Shown in pieces: positions 33,777 through 42,748 of a stretch of 64,000 nt of DNA. The stretch's first letter is position 1. Every line of letters begins with the position of its first letter. The notes under the pieces are model-generated. The model searched no databases, had not been told where the DNA came from, and was given only the letters and a program-made list of their open reading frames with translations. Made by a program: the position numbers and the translations under genes. The stretch comes from Alphaproteobacteria bacterium (GTDB taxonomy: Bacteria; Pseudomonadota; Alphaproteobacteria; WRAU01; Hepatincolaceae). The DNA lies in contig WRAU01000007.1 in assembly GCA_009780035.1 (NCBI GenBank), positions 1 through 64,000 of the forward strand, read 5' to 3'.

Positions 33777-36515
33777 TTATTGTTGTAATAAATTCATAAC
33801 ATTTCCAACTAATACTTCAAGACTTTCAGTGGTATCTTTGAACTTTTTATCGCCGTTTATGTCTCCTAACCATAAAGCAATTATATACTCATCATTAAAG
33901 ATAATAGCAGATTGGAAATCCATCATAATAAAGAAAGTGTTTCCTCTATTTGTGGTTATGGTGTTAAAGTAAACATTCTTTAATAGCTCGGTATAAGTTC
34001 TTCTTAATGTGATAAGTGTTTTCATATCATATTTAGATTCGTTGATGCCATTGATATTATCAATTATTTGAGTTTCAATAATTGAAGGTTCAGCTTGGAA
34101 TGCTGTATAAGACCTAGTAATATCAAAGAAATTAACTCTTACATCCCCGTTAAGCAAATCTGGCATTGCAATAGGTGCTGTTGGAGTTATTCTTAATCTA
34201 TTAAACATATCCTCAAATTCTTTTGCGGTAAGTGCTGAGAAGAAATTATTTTCTAAATAAGTTAGTTTTTCAGCCAGCATTTTTCTAATACCGCTTGGCA
34301 TAACTGCTAAATCTTTTGATTCTATGGTTTGCAGTTCGCTAACCGTCATTTTAACTTCAGTTGTATTGAAAGTTAAATTTGGATTAACTATCGGCGGCAC
34401 AAACTGCTCAATTCTTTTATTAGAGAATATTAAATTTTGATAGTTGGAATCTAATATCTGAGTTGGCACATCTTTTTTATTATCCAGCAAAGTTAAATAC
34501 ATCCATGGCTTAAGCGAATTATAGACAAAAGTTTCTGGATAAGTATTTTTAAAATACAATTTGCCGTCAACCATAGTTGTAGTAAGCCCAACTAATAATT
34601 GATTATTTTGAATAACAATAGCAGAACCTTCTGGAATGTTATTTCTTCTTAATTGCTCGCCTAGCAAAGAGGAAAGGGCATTTTGCAAAGCATTAGAGAA
34701 AGTGGTTTTCACTGTAATATCATAGCTTTCAGGGAAGTGTTCATAACCAGACAAGAATAAGCTATCTAAATAAATTGAGAAAGAAGTTCTTGGAATTTTT
34801 GCATTACTGCTAGCTTTTTTGTATTCATCTAAAATATTTTCCCTAAGATCTTCTGGAACATAATCATTAGCTATCATCATATCTAAAATATTTTCTACTG
34901 TAATCTCGTAGTTAGGGTAATATTTCTTATTATTATCGTAAAGAAGTTTCAGCATAAATAAAGCATGAGGAACATCCATAGTATTTGGATCAACTTTTTC
35001 AAAATAGTTGATAAAAGACGCTTTCATTCCTATCTGATAATTGGAGAAATAAGTTACATTTAACAGCAGCTCAAAGAAATTTCCTAAAGATACTTTCTCT
35101 TTAAGCCAATTTACTAAGAGGTAATTTTTAATAGGATTAATATATCTGGCAACAAATCCTGTAGTATCAGGCTGATAAAATTTAGTCATTATAATATTAA
35201 TGGAAGAAAATTCACAGTTAGGAGAAGCCATATCTTCCGGACCTTTAAAAATTTTACAGCCATTAATTATATAAAAATCGTTTCTGCTGAAAATTTCATT
35301 GTTAGCACCGGCAACTTCAGTAAGATAATAAGTATCAATTCTATCATTAGGAAGCAATGGTTGATCGCTTGGAGCAAACTCGTTTTGCATCTCAAATCCT
35401 ATATTAATATCAGATTGACCCATAAATAAATTATTTGCCCAATCAAGAAATTTGTTGGGGATTGCCGTTGCCACATCGGAAATCGTGCCGAAAATGCTGG
35501 TGTTTCTTCTAAATATACTTTCTCTAGGAGCATTAATATAATTGCGGTATTCTAAAATTAGAAAATTTATAAAGTCTTGATCTACTTTTACATTTTCAAC
35601 AGGAATTCTTTCTACAGATGCCTGTTCCTTAGCCTTTTGATAAATTAGCTCATTCAAGGCATGAAGTGCAATAAAAGCATGTTCAAAGTTGCTTGAAATA
35701 TTAGCAGCATAAGTAAGAGTTCTTGGCTCTCTTTTGGTTTCAAATATTTTAGCATCGCGGCTATCTACTATTTTAATGGAAAGCGGTTTATTAATGGAAG
35801 CTAAAATTGGAACTAATGGATTGGCTTGATTTAAGAAAGTGCCAATCATAAACATCATAACAATTAAAGCAAAAATCATAAAAGCTAAAACTTTTAATTG
35901 ATTATTTACGATTCCTTTACCATCAACAGTTTTAGATAAAGCCTGAATATAACTTTCAGTTTCTTCTGTATCTACGCCTCTAGCCGACTGCAGTCTAATA
36001 GCTTGCTCTGATCTATGCTTACGATTTTGCTCTACTAATGATCTAATGTTCCCGTTAAGACCGTCGCCGGTTTTCTGTCTATTTTTATAAGCGTCTTTTA
36101 CCTCATTCCTAATTGAAAAAGATGGAAGCCTTACCTGTTTATGCTTATTAAGAGAACCCTCGAGTTCATAATCTTCCCCCGCGTTTCTTCCTGTATATGT
36201 GCGGTTGCTAGTAGGTTTTGGTGAAGAATTATCTTCTCTAGATTCAGGTGCTTTGCTGGGAGAAGCATACCTGCTAGATGCTGATGAGCTTGAGCCCCGA
36301 TTGGAAGAGTTTCTCGTTGAGCCTGATCTGCCTGTGGAATTTCTATTATTTTCTCTATTAAGGATTAAAAAATTAAAGTTCTTATCAGAAAAATTATTAT
36401 TATTAAAATTACTAAACCCCGCTAAAGAATATTTAAGTTTATTTTCACCTGGGAAAATTTTTTGACATAATTCTTTATAAGCAGAGTTTAAAAATATTTT
36501 TTTTAAAAAATTCAC
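33777..36515 (-). CDS. Class A penicillin-binding protein homologue lacking catalytic residues
   Basis: A 912-residue bitopic protein: a cytoplasmic Ser/Arg/Asn-rich region (1-207), one helix at 208-228, and a long periplasmic part. Residues 272-292 align with the transglycosylase start (usual AFIAIEDRRF; here AFIALHALNE), so His285 replaces the catalytic Glu. KEKVSLGNFFELLLNVTYF and the YFEK segment fit the later GT51 motifs. In the transpeptidase part YNSLKP (665-670) replaces GSxxKP, putting Asn666 at the nucleophile; SKD (733-735) stands for SxN; NRGNTF replaces KTGT. NGDVRVNFFDITRSYTAF still fits. Fold assignment is inferred from motif order; a scaffold role is my suggestion. Confidence 0.65.
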   Translation of the reverse strand: MNFLKKIFLNSAYKELCQKIFPGENKLKYSLAGFSNFNNNNFSDKNFNFLILNRENNRNSTGRSGSTRNSSNRGSSSSASSRYASPSKAPESREDNSSPKPTSNRTYTGRNAGEDYELEGSLNKHKQVRLPSFSIRNEVKDAYKNRQKTGDGLNGNIRSLVEQNRKHRSEQAIRLQSARGVDTEETESYIQALSKTVDGKGIVNNQLKVLAFMIFALIVMMFMIGTFLNQANPLVPILASINKPLSIKIVDSRDAKIFETKREPRTLTYAANISSNFEHAFIALHALNELIYQKAKEQASVERIPVENVKVDQDFINFLILEYRNYINAPRESIFRRNTSIFGTISDVATAIPNKFLDWANNLFMGQSDINIGFEMQNEFAPSDQPLLPNDRIDTYYLTEVAGANNEIFSRNDFYIINGCKIFKGPEDMASPNCEFSSINIIMTKFYQPDTTGFVARYINPIKNYLLVNWLKEKVSLGNFFELLLNVTYFSNYQIGMKASFINYFEKVDPNTMDVPHALFMLKLLYDNNKKYYPNYEITVENILDMMIANDYVPEDLRENILDEYKKASSNAKIPRTSFSIYLDSLFLSGYEHFPESYDITVKTTFSNALQNALSSLLGEQLRRNNIPEGSAIVIQNNQLLVGLTTTMVDGKLYFKNTYPETFVYNSLKPWMYLTLLDNKKDVPTQILDSNYQNLIFSNKRIEQFVPPIVNPNLTFNTTEVKMTVSELQTIESKDLAVMPSGIRKMLAEKLTYLENNFFSALTAKEFEDMFNRLRITPTAPIAMPDLLNGDVRVNFFDITRSYTAFQAEPSIIETQIIDNINGINESKYDMKTLITLRRTYTELLKNVYFNTITTNRGNTFFIMMDFQSAIIFNDEYIIALWLGDINGDKKFKDTTESLEVLVGNVMNLLQQ

Positions 36516-36540
36516 AGAGAAACCTTCTAAATTTTATTAT

Positions 36541-36617
36541 TGGCGTACCCGAGAAGACTTGAACTCCTAACCTTCTGATTCGTAGTCAGATGCTCTATCC
36601 AGTTGAGCTACGGGTAC
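36541..36617 (-). tRNA. tRNA-Arg (ACG)
   Basis: The reverse strand gives acceptor GTACCCG/CGGGTAC, D-arm AGCTCAACTGGATAGAGC, anticodon stem TCTGA/TCAGA with loop CTACGAA (anticodon ACG), T-arm with GTTCAAGTC, discriminator G and encoded CCA (36543-36541). Confidence 0.97.
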
Positions 36618-36741
36618 TTACTTCATAAAAACCCACAACATTTAATGTTGTTATAATAATTAGTATATATTAATATACATATTATCATATATTATTGTAT
36701 AATTAAAAAAAATCAAGATATATTTAACTTAGGTGTGATTT

Positions 36742-37122
36742 ATGATAAGATTTTTCATAAGTATCTTTATTTGTTTATTTGTATTTAGCACTGCGGAGGC
36801 TTCGCTGTTTCGCGATAATATTTTTATCGGCAAAAATAAAGAGAAATATTCTTATTTTTTCAGCATTACAGAATTTACTTCAATAAAAGATATAGAACAA
36901 AAACTTCGCAGCAAAAAATTTTCGCTGAAAAAAAATACAAAGCTACTGGTAATATTAGAAATGCCTAATAATTTAAGCTCATCAAAGCAAGAAGCCCTGT
37001 GGGTGCAGCTTGGCGATTTAAAAACCAGCTTTAATAATACCCCGTATCATTTCATCACAAAATTCAATGGCATAGTAGATAAAAATCTTTCCATGTATGT
37101 AGTCCATTTATACTATAAATAA
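36742..37122 (+). CDS. Small secreted protein of unknown function
   Basis: I do not recognise this 126-residue protein. The first 20 residues, FFISIFICLFVFSTAEA, are a clear Sec signal peptide with an AEA cleavage site. The mature part is basic, alternates strands and helices (IEQKLRSKKFSLKKNTKLLVIL), and ends VVHLYYK; no cysteine is present. It lies upstream of the rpmH promoter on the same strand. A periplasmic location is inferred. Confidence 0.6.
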   Translation: MIRFFISIFICLFVFSTAEASLFRDNIFIGKNKEKYSYFFSITEFTSIKDIEQKLRSKKFSLKKNTKLLVILEMPNNLSSSKQEALWVQLGDLKTSFNNTPYHFITKFNGIVDKNLSMYVVHLYYK

Positions 37123-37124
37123 AG

Positions 37125-37153
37125 TTGACTAATAATTTTATTTGATATAGTAT
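37125..37153 (+). promoter_or_regulatory. Promoter of the rpmH operon
   Basis: TTGACT (37125-37130) and TAGTAT (37148-37153) are spaced by 17 bases, about 40 bases before rpmH. Near-consensus boxes in the right place make this one of the better promoters in the window. Confidence 0.65.
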
Positions 37154-37192
37154 ATTGCTTACTTGTAGATTGAAAATTAAGGAGAGAAACCC

Positions 37193-37327
37193 TTGAAAAG
37201 AACTTATCAGCCTAGTAAATTGGTTAGAAAAAGAAGGCACGGCTTTAGAGTTAGAATGGCTACTAAAGGCGGAAGAAAAGTATTAGCGGCTAGACGCGCA
37301 AAAGGGCGTTATGTATTAAGTGCATAA
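37193..37327 (+). CDS. rpmH: 50S ribosomal protein L34
   Basis: A 44-residue basic protein read from a TTG codon, with GGAGAG at 37181-37186 as ribosome-binding site. It matches L34 from end to end: [18 protein letters not shown], then [20 protein letters not shown]34 lies on the large subunit's 23S rRNA. The last codons overlap the GTG start of rnpA, giving the classical rpmH-rnpA coupling. The TTG start and small size make it easy to miss. Confidence 0.97.
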   Translation: MKRTYQPSKLVRKRRHGFRVRMATKGGRKVLAARRAKGRYVLSA

Positions 37328-37670
37328 TACACAAATAAAGCGGATAGTAAAAGCTAAGCAATTTTCTAATCTTAAAAAAAATGGAGACAAATTGGTTTAT
37401 AAACCGTTTGTTATTCTTTATTTAAAGGAAGAAAACTTATTAGAAGAAGTTTATATCGGCTTTATTGCTAGTTCTAAACTTGGAAATGCGGTTGCACGCA
37501 ATCGGGTAAAAAGAAGACTAAGAAATATAGCCATGAGTGTTTTAAGCAGTATTGATACTCATGGTTTTTCTATTTGTGTAATTGGCAGACATAGTGCATT
37601 TGATTACGATTTTGCCAAAATGAAGGATTTATTCACTCATGCCATTAAAAAAATTGTTGCAGCAAAATAG
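37320..37670 (+). CDS. rnpA: Ribonuclease P protein component
   Basis: A 116-residue basic protein that binds the RNase P RNA to mature tRNA 5' ends. The start is a GTG at 37320, inside the end of rpmH. The RNA-binding motif [16 protein letters not shown] matches the family's RNR signature. It overlaps yidD by 32 bases. Gene order rpmH-rnpA-yidD-yidC is conserved across bacteria. Confidence 0.95.
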   Translation: MHNTQIKRIVKAKQFSNLKKNGDKLVYKPFVILYLKEENLLEEVYIGFIASSKLGNAVARNRVKRRLRNIAMSVLSSIDTHGFSICVIGRHSAFDYDFAKMKDLFTHAIKKIVAAK

Positions 37671-37974
37671 AGAATCAGATTCGCATAAATTGCTTGGTAA
37701 AGTAATTTATATTGTGTTGAGTTTTTTTAAAGTATTTGGGAAAATATTTTCTTATATGGCGATTGGTTTTGTAAAGTTTTATCAAACAGTAATTTCGCCT
37801 TATTTAGCGCCGTCATGCCGCTATACTCCCACATGTTCGCAGTATGCTATAGAAAGCTATAAAACACACAATATATTTTTTGCGACTATTTTAGTGTTAA
37901 AAAGAATTTTAAAATGCAGTCCGCTTGGAGGCTATGGCTACGATCCAGTTCCTAAGAGAAAACATAAGATTTAA
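37639..37974 (+). CDS. yidD: Membrane protein insertion efficiency factor
   Basis: A 111-residue small membrane-associated protein that assists YidC. The core FVKFYQTVISPYLAPSCRY, PTCSQYAIESY and CSPLGGYGYDPVP is diagnostic, with both conserved Cys pairs. The ATG at 37639 overlaps the rnpA end by 32 bases, so the N-terminal 20-30 residues may be an extension; a later start is possible. yidC follows 11 bases on. Confidence 0.93.
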   Translation: MPLKKLLQQNRESDSHKLLGKVIYIVLSFFKVFGKIFSYMAIGFVKFYQTVISPYLAPSCRYTPTCSQYAIESYKTHNIFFATILVLKRILKCSPLGGYGYDPVPKRKHKI

Positions 37975-37985
37975 GAGGTTTATTA

Positions 37986-39728
37986 ATGGGTGATTTATTT
38001 AATAAAAATTTTGTAATTGCAGCAGTTATCGCTTTTTTAATTATAGTTTTTTGGGATAATCTTTTTTTAAAAGATATTCGGGAAAAAGAAGCTGCCTTAG
38101 ATAAACAGGCATCTCAAACGGTAGCTGTCGGCGGACATAATTCGCAAGCCCAAAATATCAATACAGATACTTCTATGCCTCAGCTGCAAAACTTGCCTCG
38201 TATTAGTATTGCCAACTCTTCTGTTCAAGGCTCGCTGTCGCTGCAGGCTGGCAGAATTGATGATATAGCACTGCTGCATTTCCAAGAAACCGTTGATAAA
38301 AATTCACCGAATATTCATTTGTTCAATAAAAAAGGCACTAAAGATGCCTACTTTTTTGAAAGCGGCTGGCTGTCTGAAAGTAAAATAGATTTGCCAGGTG
38401 CTAATACAGTTTGGTCGGTTGAGGCGGGCAGCAGCAATAAGCTGACGCCAGAAACCCCTGTAGTTTTGGTGTGGAAAAATTCACAGGGAATTCTTTTTAG
38501 AAAGCATATTTCTATTGATGATTTATACATGATAACTATCAAAGATGAGGTTATTAATCACTCTAAGAATGAATTAAACATTAATCCTTTTGCTTTAATT
38601 GTTCGTCATGGCGATCCGCAGACCCGTGATTTATTTATTTCTCATGAGGGTTTTGCCGGTCATGTTGGCGGCAGTTTAGAGCGTATTAAATACAAAGACG
38701 CCTTGAGTGAAACCTTTAAATTTGAAACGCAAGGCGGCTGGATAGGCTTTACCGATCAGTATTGGCTTTCGGCTCTTGTATTAGATAATTCTCATCATTA
38801 TACAACGAGATTCTTGTCGTATAAAGATTCACAGAATATTAACAATTTCCAATTAGACTTTTTAGGCAAAGATACACGGCTTTTAGTGGGCGAAAGTTTC
38901 GCAAAAACTACAAGAGTCTTTGTTGGACCTAAGGAATACAATCTTTTAAGCAAATACGACGATATGTTTAATATCGGTAAATTTACCGATGCTATAGATT
39001 TTGGCTGGTTCTTCTTTATTACCAAGCCAATGATGATGTTCTTATTGTTTATTTATAATTTTGTCGGCAATTTTGGCTATACTATTTTAATTTTTACTAT
39101 CATTATAAGGGCAGTTATTTTGCCGATTGCTTATAAATCTTATGTTTCTATGGCTAAAATGAAAGAATTGCAGCCGAAAATGAAAGAGCTGAAAACCTTG
39201 TATAAAGGTGATATGCAAAAGTATAATAAAGAAATTGCGAATCTTTATAAAAAAGAAAGGGTAAATCCATTATCAGGATGTTTGCCGCTATTGCTGCAGA
39301 TTCCAATTTTCTTTTCTATTTATAAAGTAATTTTTATTAGCATTGAAATGCGGCATGCTCCCTTTATTGGCTGGATTAGAGATATGTCTGCTATGGATCC
39401 TTCTAACATATTTACATTGTTTGGGTTAATACCAATAACTTTGCCGTCTTTTTTACACATTGGGATTTTGCCGATTTTAATGGGAATTACCATGTTTTTC
39501 CAACAAAAACTTTCTATGTCGCAATCTTTAGAACCAATGCAGCAGCGGATTATGAATATGATGCCGATTGTTTTGGTAATTGTGCTGGCTTCTTTTCCGG
39601 CAGGTTTAGTGATTTATTGGGTGTGGAGCAATATCATTTCCATTATTCAACAGCTGATTATTAACAAAATCGTTCATAAAGAATTTGGACTTAGACGCAA
39701 AAAACACAAAGTAAAAGCCAGTTCTTAA
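37986..39728 (+). CDS. yidC: Membrane protein insertase YidC
   Basis: A 580-residue insertase for inner-membrane proteins, acting with or without SecYEG. An N-terminal helix, NFVIAAVIAFLIIVFWD, is followed by a large periplasmic beta domain (to about 340). The conserved membrane core begins at about 355 (GNFGYTILIFTIIIRAVILP), with the cytoplasmic coiled hairpin AKMKELQPKMKELKTLYKG and VNPLSGCLPLLLQIPIFFS. The C-terminal tail is basic. Length and architecture are those of gram-negative YidC. Its stop overlaps the engB start. Confidence 0.97.
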   Translation: MGDLFNKNFVIAAVIAFLIIVFWDNLFLKDIREKEAALDKQASQTVAVGGHNSQAQNINTDTSMPQLQNLPRISIANSSVQGSLSLQAGRIDDIALLHFQETVDKNSPNIHLFNKKGTKDAYFFESGWLSESKIDLPGANTVWSVEAGSSNKLTPETPVVLVWKNSQGILFRKHISIDDLYMITIKDEVINHSKNELNINPFALIVRHGDPQTRDLFISHEGFAGHVGGSLERIKYKDALSETFKFETQGGWIGFTDQYWLSALVLDNSHHYTTRFLSYKDSQNINNFQLDFLGKDTRLLVGESFAKTTRVFVGPKEYNLLSKYDDMFNIGKFTDAIDFGWFFFITKPMMMFLLFIYNFVGNFGYTILIFTIIIRAVILPIAYKSYVSMAKMKELQPKMKELKTLYKGDMQKYNKEIANLYKKERVNPLSGCLPLLLQIPIFFSIYKVIFISIEMRHAPFIGWIRDMSAMDPSNIFTLFGLIPITLPSFLHIGILPILMGITMFFQQKLSMSQSLEPMQQRIMNMMPIVLVIVLASFPAGLVIYWVWSNIISIIQQLIINKIVHKEFGLRRKKHKVKASS

Positions 39729-40363
39729 TGAGTGAAGATAATCTTAACCTAGAGATAAAGCAAAAAGACCTTAGTCTTTTTAGAAAAAAATGCAATTTTG
39801 TTTTAGGGGTGGCTAGTTTAAAACAGCTTCCCCAAACAAATCTGCCAGAGGTGGCTTTTTGGGGGCGAAGTAATGTTGGGAAGTCTTCTTTAATTAATAG
39901 TCTTTTAAATCGCAAAAATTTAGTAAAAGTATCATCTACTCCTGGTAAAACTAAGGAAATTAATTATTTTTCATTAAACGAAGAGCTTTATTTAGTTGAT
40001 CTTCCCGGCTATGGCTATGCGAAAGTCAGCAAAAACATTAAAGAGCTATGGAATGATTTAGTGGTAGAATACTTAATAAAAGCTAAAAATTTACGGCGGG
40101 TTTTTCTTTTAATTGATGCTAAAGTGGGCTTTAAAGAAATAGATTTTAATATTATGGATTTTTTAGATTACTATGGTCGTTCTTATCAAATAGTTTGGAC
40201 AAAAGTTGATAAAATCAATAAATTTATGCTGGCAGATTTAAAACAGCATGTAAAAAATACAGTGGAAAGTCGTCCGGCTTGTTATCCGGAGTTTATTTTT
40301 AGCAGCAGTGCAACTGCTGAGGGGATGGAATCCTTGCAGTCAGCCATATTGAATATTTTATAA
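39728..40363 (+). CDS. engB: Ribosome biogenesis GTP-binding protein EngB/YsxC
   Basis: A 211-residue GTPase needed for 50S subunit assembly. G1 is FWGRSNVGKSSLIN, G2 lies in SSTPGKTKEINYF, G3 is VDLPGYGYAKV, and G4 is TKVDK. The TAATG overlap with yidC implies coupled translation; yidC-engB adjacency is common in alphaproteobacteria. Confidence 0.96.
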   Translation: MSEDNLNLEIKQKDLSLFRKKCNFVLGVASLKQLPQTNLPEVAFWGRSNVGKSSLINSLLNRKNLVKVSSTPGKTKEINYFSLNEELYLVDLPGYGYAKVSKNIKELWNDLVVEYLIKAKNLRRVFLLIDAKVGFKEIDFNIMDFLDYYGRSYQIVWTKVDKINKFMLADLKQHVKNTVESRPACYPEFIFSSSATAEGMESLQSAILNIL

Positions 40364-40408
40364 TTTAAACTATATGTATAATATAGACCGTTGAAATTTG
40401 AGGATAAA

Positions 40409-40819
40409 ATGTCAAGATTGTTATTTAACCATCCGTTTTTATTAGGTTTTGATTCTGTAAGTCAAACCTTAGAAAAGCTATCTAAAGCTACCGATAATTA
40501 TCCGCCTTATAATATTGAACAATATGATAATAATATTTTGGTTATAAAAATTGCCGTAGCTGGGTTTGAAATTGAAGATTTATCTGTAGTGCAGGAAAAT
40601 AACGAGCTGATAATAGTGGGCGAAAAAAAATGCAAGGATATTAATGTAGAATATATCCATCAGGGGATTTCCTGCCGAAAATTCCAAAAAGTTTTTGTGC
40701 TGGCTGAAGAGGTTATTCCTGTGTCGTCGCATATAAAAAATGGACTTTTGGTTATTCAGCTAAAAAGAGAAGTTATTCAAAAAGATGTTAAAGTAATTGC
40801 CATAGCCGACCATAATTAA
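40409..40819 (+). CDS. Small heat-shock protein, Hsp20/IbpA family
   Basis: A 136-residue alpha-crystallin-domain chaperone that holds unfolded proteins. MSRLLFNHPFLLGFDSVS and YPPYNIEQ are typical of alphaproteobacterial Hsp20, and the domain continues with ELIIVGEKK and the GLLVIQLKRE strand near the C-terminus; IxI-like VIAIADHN ends it. I chose the ATG at 40409 (GAGGA at 40400-40404) rather than the upstream TTG at 40391. It is 46 bases after engB and six before lgt; no heat-shock promoter was identified. Confidence 0.9.
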   Translation: MSRLLFNHPFLLGFDSVSQTLEKLSKATDNYPPYNIEQYDNNILVIKIAVAGFEIEDLSVVQENNELIIVGEKKCKDINVEYIHQGISCRKFQKVFVLAEEVIPVSSHIKNGLLVIQLKREVIQKDVKVIAIADHN

Positions 40820-40824
40820 AAAAC

Positions 40825-41646
40825 ATGATAAATTTCCCAGATATTTCACCAGTAGTTTTTTCAGTAGGAGCATTTTCTTTAGGCTCTATAGAGATAGGTC
40901 CTATTGAGATTCGTTGGTATTCTTTAGCTTATATTTTTGGAGCAATTTTTGCGTTGCTATATATTAAATTCCTAAACCGTAATCTTGCTTTAATCCCAGA
41001 GCCCCGCAGGAAAAATTTTTTTGAGGATTTATTGTTTTATATTATTTTAGGAGTTTTGCTTGGCGGCAGATTAGGTTTTGTAATTTTTTATGGATTTTCT
41101 TATTATATTTCTAACCCCCTAGAAATTTTTTATCTATGGCAGGGTGGCATGTCTTATCATGGCGGCTTAATAGGGGTATTGATTGCCTCGTTCTTGTTAG
41201 CAAAAAAATATAATATGAATTTTTTAAGAATTACTGACATAATTGCCCCCTCAGTTCCTATAGGCTTATTTTTAGGGAGGCTGGCTAATTTTATTAATGC
41301 CGAGCTTTACGGCAAGCCTGCAACTGTGCCGTGGGCGGTTCATTTCCCTAATGTGTATTTGCCGCGCCATCCCAGCCAGTTATATGAGGCAATGCTAGAG
41401 GGGGTTGTGCTGTTTGTTGTGCTAGGAATAATGTGGCATCGCAAAGTTTACAACAAAGAGGGCTATTTAAGTGCAGCATTATTGATTCTTTATGGTATTT
41501 TTAGGATATTTATAGAGTTTTTTAGGGTTGGCGAAATTTACTTTTTTAATGTTATTTCTATGGGGCAAGTGCTGTCGCTTCCAATGATTATTGCCGGAGT
41601 ATTTATTCTATATTATGCTAAAAGAAAGAATCAAGAAATTAATTAA
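40825..41646 (+). CDS. lgt: Prolipoprotein diacylglyceryl transferase
   Basis: A 273-residue membrane enzyme that transfers diacylglycerol from phosphatidylglycerol to the lipobox Cys of prelipoproteins. EIRWYSLAYIFGAIFALLY, LLGGRLGFVIFY, GGMSYHGGLIG and the signature GRLANFINAELYGKP, with HPSQLYEA, are all present. It would modify the lipoproteins encoded at 5486-8189. It overlaps the midA-like gene by 32 bases. Confidence 0.96.
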   Translation: MINFPDISPVVFSVGAFSLGSIEIGPIEIRWYSLAYIFGAIFALLYIKFLNRNLALIPEPRRKNFFEDLLFYIILGVLLGGRLGFVIFYGFSYYISNPLEIFYLWQGGMSYHGGLIGVLIASFLLAKKYNMNFLRITDIIAPSVPIGLFLGRLANFINAELYGKPATVPWAVHFPNVYLPRHPSQLYEAMLEGVVLFVVLGIMWHRKVYNKEGYLSAALLILYGIFRIFIEFFRVGEIYFFNVISMGQVLSLPMIIAGVFILYYAKRKNQEIN

Positions 41647-42673
41647 AGAACAGGGAGCAATCCCGTTTGATAAATTTATGAGCTTGGCGGCTCATAACTA
41701 CTATGCTAATTCTAATCCCATAGGAAGCAGCGGCGACTTTATAACAGCTCCGGAAATATCCCAAGTTTTTGGTGAATTGATAGGTTTATGGCTGCTGGAT
41801 ACTTGGCTTAAATTAGGATCTCCTGATAGATGCCATCTGATAGAATTAGGAGCAGGACGGGGAACGCTGATGGCTGATATTCTGCGGGTTGCTAAAAGTT
41901 GTCCGCAATTTCATAACTCTTTAAAAATAGCTATTCTTGAAATTAATAAGGAACTAATTTCTATACAAAAAGAAACTCTGCAAGATTATAAAAATATTTC
42001 TTGGGTAGGGACTGTTGAAGATTTACATATAGAATATCCTGTATTAATTTACTCTAACGAATTTTTTGATGCACTTCCAGTTAAGCAGTATCTTGTTAAA
42101 AATGAAGATGTTTTTGAACTGTGCGTAGATATAGATACGGAAAACAGGTTAAAATTAGTGTTTGTAAAAGCAGCTATTCCTATGCTTGCTGGTAATGATG
42201 AAGAGAAAATTATAGAAACCTCACCAGTTGCTAATTCTATATTTAATTACTTAGCTGAGTTTGTCTCTAGGTATGGCGGGGTATTTTTAACTATTGATTA
42301 TGGTTATGAAAAGCCAGAGTTTAGAAATACCATTCGCGGTTATAAAAATCATGAATTTTTAAGCATTTTTGAAATTATCAATCTGTGCGGAGAAGTAGAT
42401 TGGACCTATAATGTTAATTTTAAAGAGTTAATAGATTCTTTAGGGGATTTAAGTATTGATAAATATGCAATAATAACTCAAAAAGAATTTTTAGAGAGTT
42501 TAGGACTTCATTCTCGGGTTGATATTCTACTAAAAAACATTGCTGCCGAAAAGGATAAGGAAGATTTTCTTAAGGGAATTCAAAAGCTAATTTTGCCAAA
42601 AGAAATGGGAGAAAAATTTAAAATCCTTTGTGTTTCAAAAAATATTCCAGATTTAGCAGTTTTTAAACAATAA
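41615..42673 (+). CDS. MidA-like SAM-dependent methyltransferase
   Basis: A 352-residue methyltransferase of the MidA/NDUFAF7 family; the eukaryotic member methylates an Arg of complex I subunit NDUFS2. IGSSGDFITAPEISQVFGELIGLWL is the family start, HLIELGAGRGTLMADILR the SAM site, and YSNEFFDALPVKQY and FLTIDYGYE follow. The frame is open eight codons upstream, but the ATG at 41615 gives the expected MLKERIKKLI beginning. The lgt-midA pair is standard in alphaproteobacteria; the usual next gene, pgeF, is missing here and lies at 52164. Confidence 0.88.
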   Translation: MLKERIKKLIKEQGAIPFDKFMSLAAHNYYANSNPIGSSGDFITAPEISQVFGELIGLWLLDTWLKLGSPDRCHLIELGAGRGTLMADILRVAKSCPQFHNSLKIAILEINKELISIQKETLQDYKNISWVGTVEDLHIEYPVLIYSNEFFDALPVKQYLVKNEDVFELCVDIDTENRLKLVFVKAAIPMLAGNDEEKIIETSPVANSIFNYLAEFVSRYGGVFLTIDYGYEKPEFRNTIRGYKNHEFLSIFEIINLCGEVDWTYNVNFKELIDSLGDLSIDKYAIITQKEFLESLGLHSRVDILLKNIAAEKDKEDFLKGIQKLILPKEMGEKFKILCVSKNIPDLAVFKQ

Positions 42674-42748
42674 AATAAATATATAATATATTATAATATA
42701 TTAATAAAGTATATTATATATATACTTATAATTAACCACATTCATTCA

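Noticed and set aside
42674-42748. Insertion sequence end at the proposed inversion breakpoint
   Set aside because: The stretch is AT-only and palindromic, but has no transposase, clear terminal repeats or target duplication.
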